From assembly GCF_009729075.1 (NCBI RefSeq), contig NZ_VTGY01000025.1:1-64000 (forward strand): a stretch of DNA of 64,000 nt, read 5' to 3'. Numbering within the stretch: position 1 is the stretch's first letter; every line of letters starts with the position of its first letter. Shown piece after piece: positions 36,938-44,422 of the stretch. The notes under the pieces were generated by a model. It worked only from the letters and a program-made list of their open reading frames with translations, ran no database searches and was not told where the DNA came from. This DNA comes from Mycolicibacterium sp. CBMA 226 (GTDB lineage: Bacteria; Actinomycetota; Actinomycetes; Mycobacteriales; Mycobacteriaceae). The position numbers were made by a program, and so were the translations under genes.

Positions 36938-37000
36938 ATGCTGCCGCGGCGCAACGACGATGGTGCACTGCACGGCACTCCACCGCGAGTCCGGCTGTGA
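36938..37000 (+). CDS. possible 20-residue leader peptide
   Basis: ATG at 36938 is preceded by AGGAGGT with ideal spacing, the best ribosome-binding site in this intergenic region. The frame gives a 20-residue arginine-rich peptide ending in TGA at 36998-37000. It lies in a different frame from the following Mas-like gene, whose own start has only a weak site. It could be a leader peptide, or the 5' end of the next gene after a frameshift. No homologue can be named. Confidence 0.35.
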   Translation: MLPRRNDDGALHGTPPRVRL

Positions 37001-37082
37001 CGTGCCCATGGCGGATGGTAGGCATAACGGAGTCCGTCGAGTCGGCGGCATCGGACTCCGACTCATGACCCCGAAGAGCGCG

Positions 37083-37916
37083 ATGGCCGAAGAGCTAGCC
37101 CATGCACAGAACGACGACGCGGCGATGCTGGCCGCGGAGGCCGAAGCGGAAGCCGAAGCCGCCGAAGCGGCAGCCGAGGCGGCGCGTGCGCGGGCACGAG
37201 CCATCCGGTTGCGTCGGCAGGCGCAGGAGTCGGCGGCCGCCGTGGATGCAGTTGCCCTTGAGGAGGGCTCGGTCGACGAGGCCCCGGTCGGCGAAGCCGT
37301 GGTGGACGAGACCGTGGTGGACGCGGCGGCAGTAGACGAGACCGCGGTGGCTGAGCCGCAAGTGGCTGACACCGAACGCGGGGAGGAGCCTGAACCTGTG
37401 GCCGAGCAGGCGGAGCCTGTGTCGTCCCGGCGACGTCTCCGCACCCTGCTCGCGGCCGGCGCGGCCGCACTGCTGATCGCCGCACTGTTGGGGATCAGCG
37501 CCGCGATCCTGTGGCATCACCGCGGTGTCGAGGCCGACAGGCAGCAGGCAGCCGAATTCGCCGCGGCGGCCCGGCTGGGCGTGGTGAACATGACGTCGCT
37601 GGATTTCAATAACGCCAAAGAAGGCGTCCAGCACATCCTCGACAGTTCGACGGGCGAATTCAAGGCCGACTTCGCTTCGCGCGCAACCGACTTCGTCAAG
37701 GTGGTGCAGGATTCCAAGGTCGTGACGAAAGGCACCGTCAACCTCACTGCGGTGCAGTCGATGAGCAAGGACTCGGCGGTGGTGCTGGTCGCCGCCACCT
37801 CGGAGGTCACGAATTCCGCAGGCGCGAAGAACGATCCACGCTCGTGGCGGCTGAAAGTCACAGTGAGCCGCGATGGCGATGTGCTCAAGATGGCGAAGGT
37901 GGAGTTCGTACCGTGA
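37083..37916 (+). CDS. Mce-associated (Mas-like) membrane protein
   Basis: A 277-residue membrane protein. Residues 10-45 are an Ala/Glu/Arg-rich probable coiled coil (repeated AEAEAEA then ARARARA), followed by an acidic Val-rich linker, a basic stretch RRRLRTLL, one transmembrane helix near 125-148 and a C-terminal extracytoplasmic domain with HHRGVEADRQQAAEFAAAARLG. This is the layout of Mce-associated proteins encoded after mce operons and thought to support lipid importers. The start is uncertain: ATG codons at 37008, 37065 and 37083 are all open, and 37083 is used because of a weak GAAGAG before it. Confidence 0.78.
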   Translation: MAEELAHAQNDDAAMLAAEAEAEAEAAEAAAEAARARARAIRLRRQAQESAAAVDAVALEEGSVDEAPVGEAVVDETVVDAAAVDETAVAEPQVADTERGEEPEPVAEQAEPVSSRRRLRTLLAAGAAALLIAALLGISAAILWHHRGVEADRQQAAEFAAAARLGVVNMTSLDFNNAKEGVQHILDSSTGEFKADFASRATDFVKVVQDSKVVTKGTVNLTAVQSMSKDSAVVLVAATSEVTNSAGAKNDPRSWRLKVTVSRDGDVLKMAKVEFVP

Positions 37917-38419
37917 GTGTCAAGAGCGTGAGCATCAAGAAGTGGTGGCTGCCGATCGTTGTGGTGCTACTGGTCGCCGCGTCAGGGGCGCTGGCGGGTT
38001 CGCTGTACTGGACCCAGTACCGGCCGGACAAGCAGACCGATGCCGGCGCCGAGCGCACCGTGATCGATGCGGCGTCGGCTGGTGCGGTGGCCCTGCTGTC
38101 CTATTCACCTGACACGTTGGACAAGGATTTCTCGGCTGCCAAGTCGCATCTCACCGGCGATTTCCTCACGTATTACAGCCAATTCAGCCAGCAGATCGTC
38201 GCGCCGGCCGCCAAGCAGCGTGGCGTGAAGACGACCGCGTCCGTGGTGCAGTCCGCGGTCTCGGAGCTGCAACCCGACTCGGCCGTCGTACTTCTGTTCA
38301 TCGATCAGGAGACGCGGAGCACCGAGCGGCCGGAACCGAGCCTGGCGGCCAGCAGTGTTCGGGTCACCATGGCCAAAAGCGGTGGCAATTGGCTGATTTC
38401 GAAGTTCGATCCTATCTAG
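37913..38419 (+). CDS. Mce-associated (Mas-like) membrane protein
   Basis: A 168-residue protein with one N-terminal transmembrane helix (WWLPIVVVLLVAASGALAGS, about residues 10-30) and an extracytoplasmic domain resembling its upstream neighbour (VIDAASAGAVALLSYSPDTLDKDFSAA, then a VRVTMAKSGGNWLISKFDPI ending). The Mas pattern of tandem paralogues is present. GTG at 37913 overlaps the previous stop (GTGA). No yrbE or mce gene is in the window, so these would have to serve a remote Mce system or act alone. Confidence 0.82.
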   Translation: MSVKSVSIKKWWLPIVVVLLVAASGALAGSLYWTQYRPDKQTDAGAERTVIDAASAGAVALLSYSPDTLDKDFSAAKSHLTGDFLTYYSQFSQQIVAPAAKQRGVKTTASVVQSAVSELQPDSAVVLLFIDQETRSTERPEPSLAASSVRVTMAKSGGNWLISKFDPI

Positions 38420-38431
38420 ACGGAGTCCTCC

Positions 38432-39922
38432 GTGAGCCTTGCCATTCTGCTCGACATGGCGGCATCGGCCAATCCCGACCGTGTCGCGATCGTCTCCGGC
38501 CAAACCCGCTGGACCACAGCTGAATTGAACCGGCTCGCCGACGGCGGGGGTGGTGTCGTCGCGGCGTCCGGCGCAGCCAGCGTCGCGTACATCGGGACGG
38601 GTGGCGCCATGCTGCCACTGCTCATCTTCGCGTCGGCGCGGGCGAACCGCCCACTGACGCCGCTGAATTACCGCCTCAGTCCGGGCGCGTTGCGCGACCT
38701 CATCGCACGGTTGCCGGATCCCCTGGTGATCTACGACGAGGAATACGCCGACGTCGCCGCGAACCACGACCATGCCATGGCCTCGAAAGCCTTCGTCGAC
38801 GCGGCGAAGACTGCGGACGCCGCAGTCGAATTCGCCGACCCCGATGATGTTGGCATCGTGCTGTTCACCTCCGGCACGACGAACAAGCCGAAGGCAGTCG
38901 AACTCTCGCATCACAATCTGACCAGTTACGTCACCGGCACCGTCGAATTCGACTCCGCAGATGCACAAGACGCCGCGCTGATCTGCGTGCCGCCGTACCA
39001 CATCGCCGGCGTGAGTGCGGCCCTGTCGAATCTGTACGCGGGCCGGAAGATGGTGTACCTGCCAAAGTTCGACGCCGCCGAATGGCTGCGGCTGGCGGCT
39101 GTGGAAGCTGTCACTTCGGGCACCGTGGTGCCCACCATGCTGGACCGCATCGTCGGCGAACTCGGGCGCGGCGCGACGGTTCCGCGTTCGTTGCGCAACC
39201 TGGCCTACGGCGGCTCGAAAGTGCCGCTGCCGCTGGTGCGTCGGGCCCTCGACCTGTTGCCCGACGTCGGGTTCGTCAACGCCTACGGGTTGACCGAGAC
39301 CAGTTCGACCATCGCCGTGCTCACCCCTGAGGACCACCGCACGGCACACCAGGCGCAGGACGCGGACGTCCGGAAACGGCTGGGATCAGTCGGCAGACCG
39401 GTGCCCGGTATCGAGGTGGAGATCCGGTCCGAGGACGGTAAACCGTTGGGCCACGGCGAGATCGGTGAGCTCTTCATCCGTGGTGAGCAGGTGTCGGGCA
39501 AGTACACCGACCTCGGTTCGGTGCTCGACGAGAACGGCTGGTTCCCGACGCGCGACCTCGCCTGGCTCGATTCCGAGGGGTTCCTGTTCATCAACGGCCG
39601 GTCCGACGACACGATCATCCGCGGGGGAGAGAACATCGCGCCCGCCGAACTCGAGGATGTCCTTGTCGAACATCCGGACGTGCGCGACGTCGCGGTGGTC
39701 GGCGTGCCCGATCCTGAATGGGGACAGATCATCGTCGCGGTCGTCGTCCCCGAAGCCGACGCGTCGCCCGATCCCGAGGCACTGCGTCAGCATGTGCGGG
39801 CGGCCCTGCGCGGGTCCCGAACGCCGGACCGCGTGGTGTTCCGGGACGAGTTGCCGACGTCCCCGACGGGCAAGGTGTTGCGGCGCGAACTGGCCGGTGA
39901 ACTGAGCGTCGCGGTGAGCTAG
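38432..39922 (+). CDS. AMP-dependent acyl-CoA synthetase/ligase
   Basis: A 496-residue adenylate-forming enzyme with VLFTSGTTNKPKAVELSHHN, NAYGLTETSS, FPTRDLAWLDSEGF and the C-terminal lysine motif LPTSPTGKVLRRE. GTG at 38432 has GGAG upstream (GACGGAGTCC). It follows the Mas pair by 12 bases, suggesting the three form one operon joining lipid handling with CoA activation. Convergent with the channel gene; the two coding ends overlap by four bases. Confidence 0.92.
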   Translation: MSLAILLDMAASANPDRVAIVSGQTRWTTAELNRLADGGGGVVAASGAASVAYIGTGGAMLPLLIFASARANRPLTPLNYRLSPGALRDLIARLPDPLVIYDEEYADVAANHDHAMASKAFVDAAKTADAAVEFADPDDVGIVLFTSGTTNKPKAVELSHHNLTSYVTGTVEFDSADAQDAALICVPPYHIAGVSAALSNLYAGRKMVYLPKFDAAEWLRLAAVEAVTSGTVVPTMLDRIVGELGRGATVPRSLRNLAYGGSKVPLPLVRRALDLLPDVGFVNAYGLTETSSTIAVLTPEDHRTAHQAQDADVRKRLGSVGRPVPGIEVEIRSEDGKPLGHGEIGELFIRGEQVSGKYTDLGSVLDENGWFPTRDLAWLDSEGFLFINGRSDDTIIRGGENIAPAELEDVLVEHPDVRDVAVVGVPDPEWGQIIVAVVVPEADASPDPEALRQHVRAALRGSRTPDRVVFRDELPTSPTGKVLRRELAGELSVAVS

Positions 39923-41397
39923 CGGAATTCAGCGCCCTGACCGCCAGGGGCCACGACTGCGGGCACGACGTCCGCACCGGCGGCGGCCCGGATTGCCTTC
40001 TTCGCCGCGTTGCGCGCGGACTGCACCTCGGAACGCCGTTCGTCGATGAGGCGGCCGAACTCCCGGGACAGCACCGGGCGGTCGGTGAGGAGCCGTTGAA
40101 TCTCGTCGTGTTCGATCTGCAGCAGCACCACTTCGTCGAGGGCGTGCGCGTACGCGAGGTTGGCCTGGTGGGTGAAAGCAGCAACGCCGAGGAGAGTACC
40201 CTTGTCGAGGCTGCGGACCGCGGTGACGGACCCGTCGGCCGCCGGCACCGTCAACCGCACCCGTCCAGAGACGAGCACCGTGATGGTCTTCGGGACCTCA
40301 CCGGGTTCCTGGATGAGTTCGCCTGTGCCGTAACGGATCAGCCGCGCGTAGGGCATCAGGGCCTGCTGGTCGCTCTGATTCAGCCGCAAAGCCGGTGCGG
40401 CAACGTCGTCGAGCGCCTCCTCGAGGCGTTTCGGCGTCGAGTAGTCGTCGGCGACACCGTCGAGATGCAGTTTGTCGCGCCGCGCGGCGTACCAGGCCCA
40501 ACGGAGGAACGTGGCCTGCACGGCGTCGTCGTCGCCGGGTGACTTGAGGCCGATGGTCGTGCGGTACTTGTGGTTTCCGATCGGCACCGTCGATGGCTCG
40601 ACATCGTCACCGCGGTCCGGCAGGTTGGTGGCGATCCGGGTGAGGGTCGCGCACACCTGGTCGGGCGAATCCGTCGCGGCGAACGTGGTTGTGACGGTGG
40701 TGTGCGCGGTGGTCAGCCGGCTCAGGTTGGTGAAGGACGTGCCGGCCAGCACCGAGTTGGGGGTGATCTGCACGCCGGAACTGGATTCGATGTGGACGGC
40801 CCGCCAGTTCACCTCGACGACGCGGCCGCGGGCCGCCGAGGTGTCCAGCCAGTCGCCCATCCGGAACGGCTGCTCGAAAAGCATGAACAAGCCGGACACG
40901 ATCTGGCCGACCGAGTGCTGCAACATGAGGCCGATGACCACTGAGCTCACACCGACCGCGGTGAACACGCCTTTGACGTTGGCGCCCCAGATGTAGCGGG
41001 AGATGACCGCCAGGCCCAGGATGATGAGCACCATTCGGGCCACGTCGACGAAGATGCGCGGGATTCGGCTCCGCCACGACGTCTCTGGTGCGCTCGCGAA
41101 CACGGTGTTGCTCAGGCCGGAGAGCACCAGCAGCAGCGTCAGGAACACCAGCACGGTTGCCACGATCCGGATGGGCATGTCGCGTGCGGGGACGACGGCA
41201 ACCTTCAGCAGCAGGAAGAGCACCGCCACGACCGGCAGCACGTAGGTGCGTAAGAGTCCCACAGGCGCCGCCAGTGGACTGTTCCGCCGAACGAGGGAAC
41301 GACGCCATTCGGTGAGGATGATCAGACTGGCGGGCAGGCCGATGGCGATGACGGCGACCCACAAGAACCACGACGGCCCCGAGGCGTACATGGTCAC
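39919..41397 (-). CDS. MscS-like mechanosensitive channel with degenerate cyclic-nucleotide-binding domain
   Basis: A 492-residue membrane protein. Four to five N-terminal helices lead to the MscS pore region GVFTAVGVSSVVIGLMLQHS and FRMGDWL, followed by the beta domain and a C-terminal cyclic-nucleotide-binding fold from about residue 340. In that fold the phosphate-binding cassette keeps its length but the ligand-contact Glu and Arg are replaced by Gly404 and Asn413 (LLGVAAFTHQANLA). It resembles Rv2434c of M. tuberculosis and is coupled to a cyclase-like gene by a GTGA overlap. Regulation of ion flow by osmotic stress is the family role; direct cAMP binding is doubtful. Confidence 0.88.
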   Translation of the reverse strand: MTMYASGPSWFLWVAVIAIGLPASLIILTEWRRSLVRRNSPLAAPVGLLRTYVLPVVAVLFLLLKVAVVPARDMPIRIVATVLVFLTLLLVLSGLSNTVFASAPETSWRSRIPRIFVDVARMVLIILGLAVISRYIWGANVKGVFTAVGVSSVVIGLMLQHSVGQIVSGLFMLFEQPFRMGDWLDTSAARGRVVEVNWRAVHIESSSGVQITPNSVLAGTSFTNLSRLTTAHTTVTTTFAATDSPDQVCATLTRIATNLPDRGDDVEPSTVPIGNHKYRTTIGLKSPGDDDAVQATFLRWAWYAARRDKLHLDGVADDYSTPKRLEEALDDVAAPALRLNQSDQQALMPYARLIRYGTGELIQEPGEVPKTITVLVSGRVRLTVPAADGSVTAVRSLDKGTLLGVAAFTHQANLAYAHALDEVVLLQIEHDEIQRLLTDRPVLSREFGRLIDERRSEVQSARNAAKKAIRAAAGADVVPAVVAPGGQGAEFR

Positions 41398-43601
41398 CGC
41401 CGTCCCGTCAGCCGCCAGACGGGCTCCTCGGCGTCCCCAACGGTGGACTGTCCCGCCTGGGTGAACCGGTGAGTGTCATGCACGGCGTCGCGCACCCGCG
41501 ACGTGATGTAGATGCCGGGTTCGCCGCCGCCGGCCTGGATTTGATACGCCAGGTCGGCCGCGCTGCCCCACATGTCGTAGATCATCGTGGTGCTGCCCAC
41601 CAGGCCGCTGGTGACCTCGCCGGTGTCGATCCCGGCCCGGAAACCGAGTTGCAGATTGTCCTCGGCGTTGAGCCGGGCCACGATGCGTTGCATCTCGATC
41701 GCGAACGCCACGATGCGCTCGACGTTGTCCAACCGCGGCACGTTCAGGCCGCAGCTGGCCGTGTAGCCGTTGCGCAGGATGCGCATGGGCTCAACGCCGT
41801 TCCGTTCGGCCGCGTCGTCGAACTGGCGAACCAATTCGTTGACGACGGTGAGGAATTCGTCCGACGGCAGCTCGCCGGCGAGGGTGTCCAGGCCGTCGAT
41901 GTCGGCGAACAGCACGGCGACGTCCTGGTGGCTCTCGCTGATCGTCTCCTCGCCGCGCCGGTACCGCTCTGCGACCGACTCAGGCATCAGCGACCGCAGC
42001 AACTGGGCGTTCTCTTGGCGTTCGCGGCGCAGCAGATCGTCCTTGACGCCCAACAGCCGGCTCATGTCGTTGAAAGTCTTGGTCAGATCACCGAATTCGT
42101 CCCGGGTCCGCGCCGGGATAACGGCGTCGTAGTCGCCTCGGCCTACCTTCTGCGCGCCGGTCTCGAGCCGGCGGATGGGCCGCACGAACAATTGGGCCAA
42201 GGCCATGGCGGCCAGGCAGTCCAGGATGACGATCGCGGTCAGTGCCACGCCCATGGTCCTGGTGAAGACCCGTTCGGGCGCAAAGGCTTCCGCGGTATCG
42301 ATCTTGGCCACGATCGTCCACGTCACATCGGGCCCGACGGACACCGGCGCGTAGGACTGCAGGGTCTCCTGGCCGAGGTAGTCGGTGGTGATCCGGGTCC
42401 CGGTCTGGCCGCGTTGCGCCGCCCGGGTGGCGTCGCCACCGACGGGCTGGATCAGAGTCGTGCCGCCGAGGCGGATTGCCCGCTCCGCCAATTCGGCGGG
42501 CGTCCCGGCCGCGGTGACCTCACGTCGGAAGGCCTCCTTGTTCTCGACGAACAAGCGCGAATTCGACCGCATCAGATCGTCGGCCCCGGCGAGGTAGGTT
42601 TCGCCGGTGGCGCCGAGACCGTTGTCCTGCCATTTACCGTTGAACGTCATCAGTGCGTTGATCCCGGTGATGGGAAGCTGGAGCGCGAGGACTCCTATCG
42701 TGCGGCCGCCGGCCACGACGGGCGCTCCCATCCAGGCGACGGGGTGGTCGCCGGCGGGGTGATAGGTCTGGAAATCGGTGACCGAGACATAGTCGACCCG
42801 GTCAGCGCCCATCGCTTTCACGTAGGCCTCGTGCAGATTCCCTTGTTCGTACGGTCCGGACAGGACGTTGGTCCCGAGGTCGGCACGCTTCTTCGCCGAA
42901 TACACGATGTTGCCTGCTGGGTCGATCAGGAGCGCGTCGCCGTAACCGAACAAGTTCACGATCTTGTCGAAGAACGGGTCATAGCGCGTTGCCGCGGCCG
43001 CCCAGGCGCTGGGATCGGGGACAGGTGCCGGCCTGTCCGGCTGCGCGGCGGGGACCGCGTAGTGGGCCTGCAGGTACTTGGCGGCGTTGGTCGACGGCAA
43101 CAGCACGTCGATGTTGAGCTTCGCGCCCGTCGCTTGTTCGATCGGGTTGATCAGCTCTTTGTCGTAGTAGTTGACAATGGCCTGCTGCTGTGCGGGATCG
43201 ATTGGGGCGTTGGCCAATTCGTTGAATCCAGCGCTGAAGGCCTGCAGCGCGTCGGCCATCGCCGGGCCGCTGGTGTAGACGAGCAGCGCCTTCTTCAAGG
43301 TGGAGACCTGAGTGCCGAACTGGCGCGCCTGGGTCTCTCGGACCTGGGTGAGCCGGTCGAAGGCCGCGTTTCGCAACGACGCCTGCCCGGTCTGGTAACC
43401 GATGAATCCCACCACGGCCGCCGACACGATGCTGGCCCCCAACAGCATGGTGATGAGCTTCGACTGGATGCTGAAGCGGCCGCGCACCCGCCGCAACCGG
43501 ACTTCTGGCGCCGGTGCAGCGGTTGTGATGGACGGGCCGGCCGAACCATCGTCGGCAGCCGTCACGACCTCATCGCGATCCTCCAGCGGAGGGTTGACCA
43601 T
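41394..43601 (-). CDS. membrane adenylate/guanylate cyclase-like protein with degenerate catalytic site
   Basis: A 735-residue protein: transmembrane helix at about 48-68, a large extracytoplasmic Cache-like sensor, a second helix, a HAMP linker (FVRPIRRLETGAQKVGRGDY) and a class III cyclase domain from about residue 551. The first metal aspartate is kept (LFADIDG, D557). The second metal Asp is Asn601 (LRNGYTASCG), the transition-state Asn is Asp673 and the Arg is Gln677 (WGSAADLAYQ). Cyclase activity is therefore unlikely. ATG at 43601 has AGGAGG in front; it matches Rv2435c in layout. It may act as a sensor regulating the channel gene next to it. Confidence 0.9.
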   Translation of the reverse strand: MVNPPLEDRDEVVTAADDGSAGPSITTAAPAPEVRLRRVRGRFSIQSKLITMLLGASIVSAAVVGFIGYQTGQASLRNAAFDRLTQVRETQARQFGTQVSTLKKALLVYTSGPAMADALQAFSAGFNELANAPIDPAQQQAIVNYYDKELINPIEQATGAKLNIDVLLPSTNAAKYLQAHYAVPAAQPDRPAPVPDPSAWAAAATRYDPFFDKIVNLFGYGDALLIDPAGNIVYSAKKRADLGTNVLSGPYEQGNLHEAYVKAMGADRVDYVSVTDFQTYHPAGDHPVAWMGAPVVAGGRTIGVLALQLPITGINALMTFNGKWQDNGLGATGETYLAGADDLMRSNSRLFVENKEAFRREVTAAGTPAELAERAIRLGGTTLIQPVGGDATRAAQRGQTGTRITTDYLGQETLQSYAPVSVGPDVTWTIVAKIDTAEAFAPERVFTRTMGVALTAIVILDCLAAMALAQLFVRPIRRLETGAQKVGRGDYDAVIPARTRDEFGDLTKTFNDMSRLLGVKDDLLRRERQENAQLLRSLMPESVAERYRRGEETISESHQDVAVLFADIDGLDTLAGELPSDEFLTVVNELVRQFDDAAERNGVEPMRILRNGYTASCGLNVPRLDNVERIVAFAIEMQRIVARLNAEDNLQLGFRAGIDTGEVTSGLVGSTTMIYDMWGSAADLAYQIQAGGGEPGIYITSRVRDAVHDTHRFTQAGQSTVGDAEEPVWRLTGRR

Positions 43602-43725
43602 CGGGCCTCCTGTCTTCGGCAGCAAGTACATCACGCCCGCTGTCGATCACTGGCCGGTTACGGCAGGTGGAGCCCGAAAACTCGGGTGTTCTATGGCCTT
43701 TCGGCCGAAGTGCCGAGGAGGCCGG

Positions 43726-44310
43726 TCAGCGCACCAGGCGGGCGGCAACCTGGGCGTAGATCTCACCCAATTTGTGGGGATCGCGGTGCGTACGCGAGGG
43801 GAACCAGCGGCAGACGTCGACGCACAGCGACGAGATCGCCATAACGACGTCGTCGAGGTTGTCGACGTGGAATTCGCCTGTCGCCATACCGGATTCGATG
43901 ATGTTGGCGATCACGGCGGTGACCTGGTGGCGCAGTGGTGCGATGGTGCGGTAGTGGGCCGCCGTCAGTCCGTGCAACTCGTACTGGACCACCCTGGCCT
44001 GCTTGCTGTTTTCCGCGTGCCAGGCGGCGAATGCCGCGACGACCGCGTGGAAGCGCTCAGCGGGCGGTGCGGCGGCCTCATCGGTGGCACGCAGCGTCGC
44101 CAGCAGGCTGCCGTGCCCTTCCAGTGCGATGGCGTAGAGCAGCTCTTCTTTGGACCGGTAATGCGGGTACATCGCCGTCGCGCTCATGTTGAGGCGTTTG
44201 GCTATCTGGCGGGTGGAGCTGCCGCCGTAGCCGGACTCGGCGAATGCCTCGATGGCCGCGCGCCGGATGCGTTCGGCGGCGGCCGAATCGGTCGTCCGGT
44301 CGGTCTTCAT
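43726..44310 (-). CDS. TetR-family transcriptional regulator
   Basis: A 194-residue TetR protein. Its DNA-binding domain (about residues 10-58) contains ESGYGGSSTRQIAKRLNMSA and AMYPHYRSKEELLYAI, with HYRSKEEL at the end of the recognition region. ATG at 44310 was chosen because the operator lies shortly upstream. It is divergent from a 591-residue acyl-CoA dehydrogenase gene, and an 11-of-12 matched dyad lies between them at 44361-44393. Autoregulation and repression of the dehydrogenase are the natural reading. Confidence 0.93.
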   Translation of the reverse strand: MKTDRTTDSAAAERIRRAAIEAFAESGYGGSSTRQIAKRLNMSATAMYPHYRSKEELLYAIALEGHGSLLATLRATDEAAAPPAERFHAVVAAFAAWHAENSKQARVVQYELHGLTAAHYRTIAPLRHQVTAVIANIIESGMATGEFHVDNLDDVVMAISSLCVDVCRWFPSRTHRDPHKLGEIYAQVAARLVR

Positions 44311-44360
44311 GTGCACGTGATCGTACACACAGTTGACACGGGCCTGGTCGATAGGCGATA

Positions 44361-44393
44361 TTAGCAATCGCTTAGAAAATGAGCGACTGCTAA
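44361..44393. promoter_or_regulatory. strong operator dyad between tetR and acyl-CoA dehydrogenase genes
   Basis: TTAGCAATCGCT (44361-44372) and AGCGACTGCTAA (44382-44393) match as inverted arms at 11 of 12 positions with a 9-base AT-rich spacer. It ends 29 bases before the GTG at 44423 and 50 bases from the TetR start. Size and position fit a TetR operator controlling both divergent genes. Confidence 0.8.
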
Positions 44394-44422
44394 TGTTCGG
44401 CTGCTTTGGAAGGTAGAACAAC

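Noticed and set aside
36940..39922. A hidden mce transporter operon near the Mas genes
   Set aside because: No YrbE permease or MCE domain sequence is visible on either strand between 33776 and 43601.
41469..43844. 791-residue plus-strand open frame antisense to the cyclase-like gene
   Set aside because: No start signal or domain motif; the opposite strand encodes a recognisable multi-domain protein.
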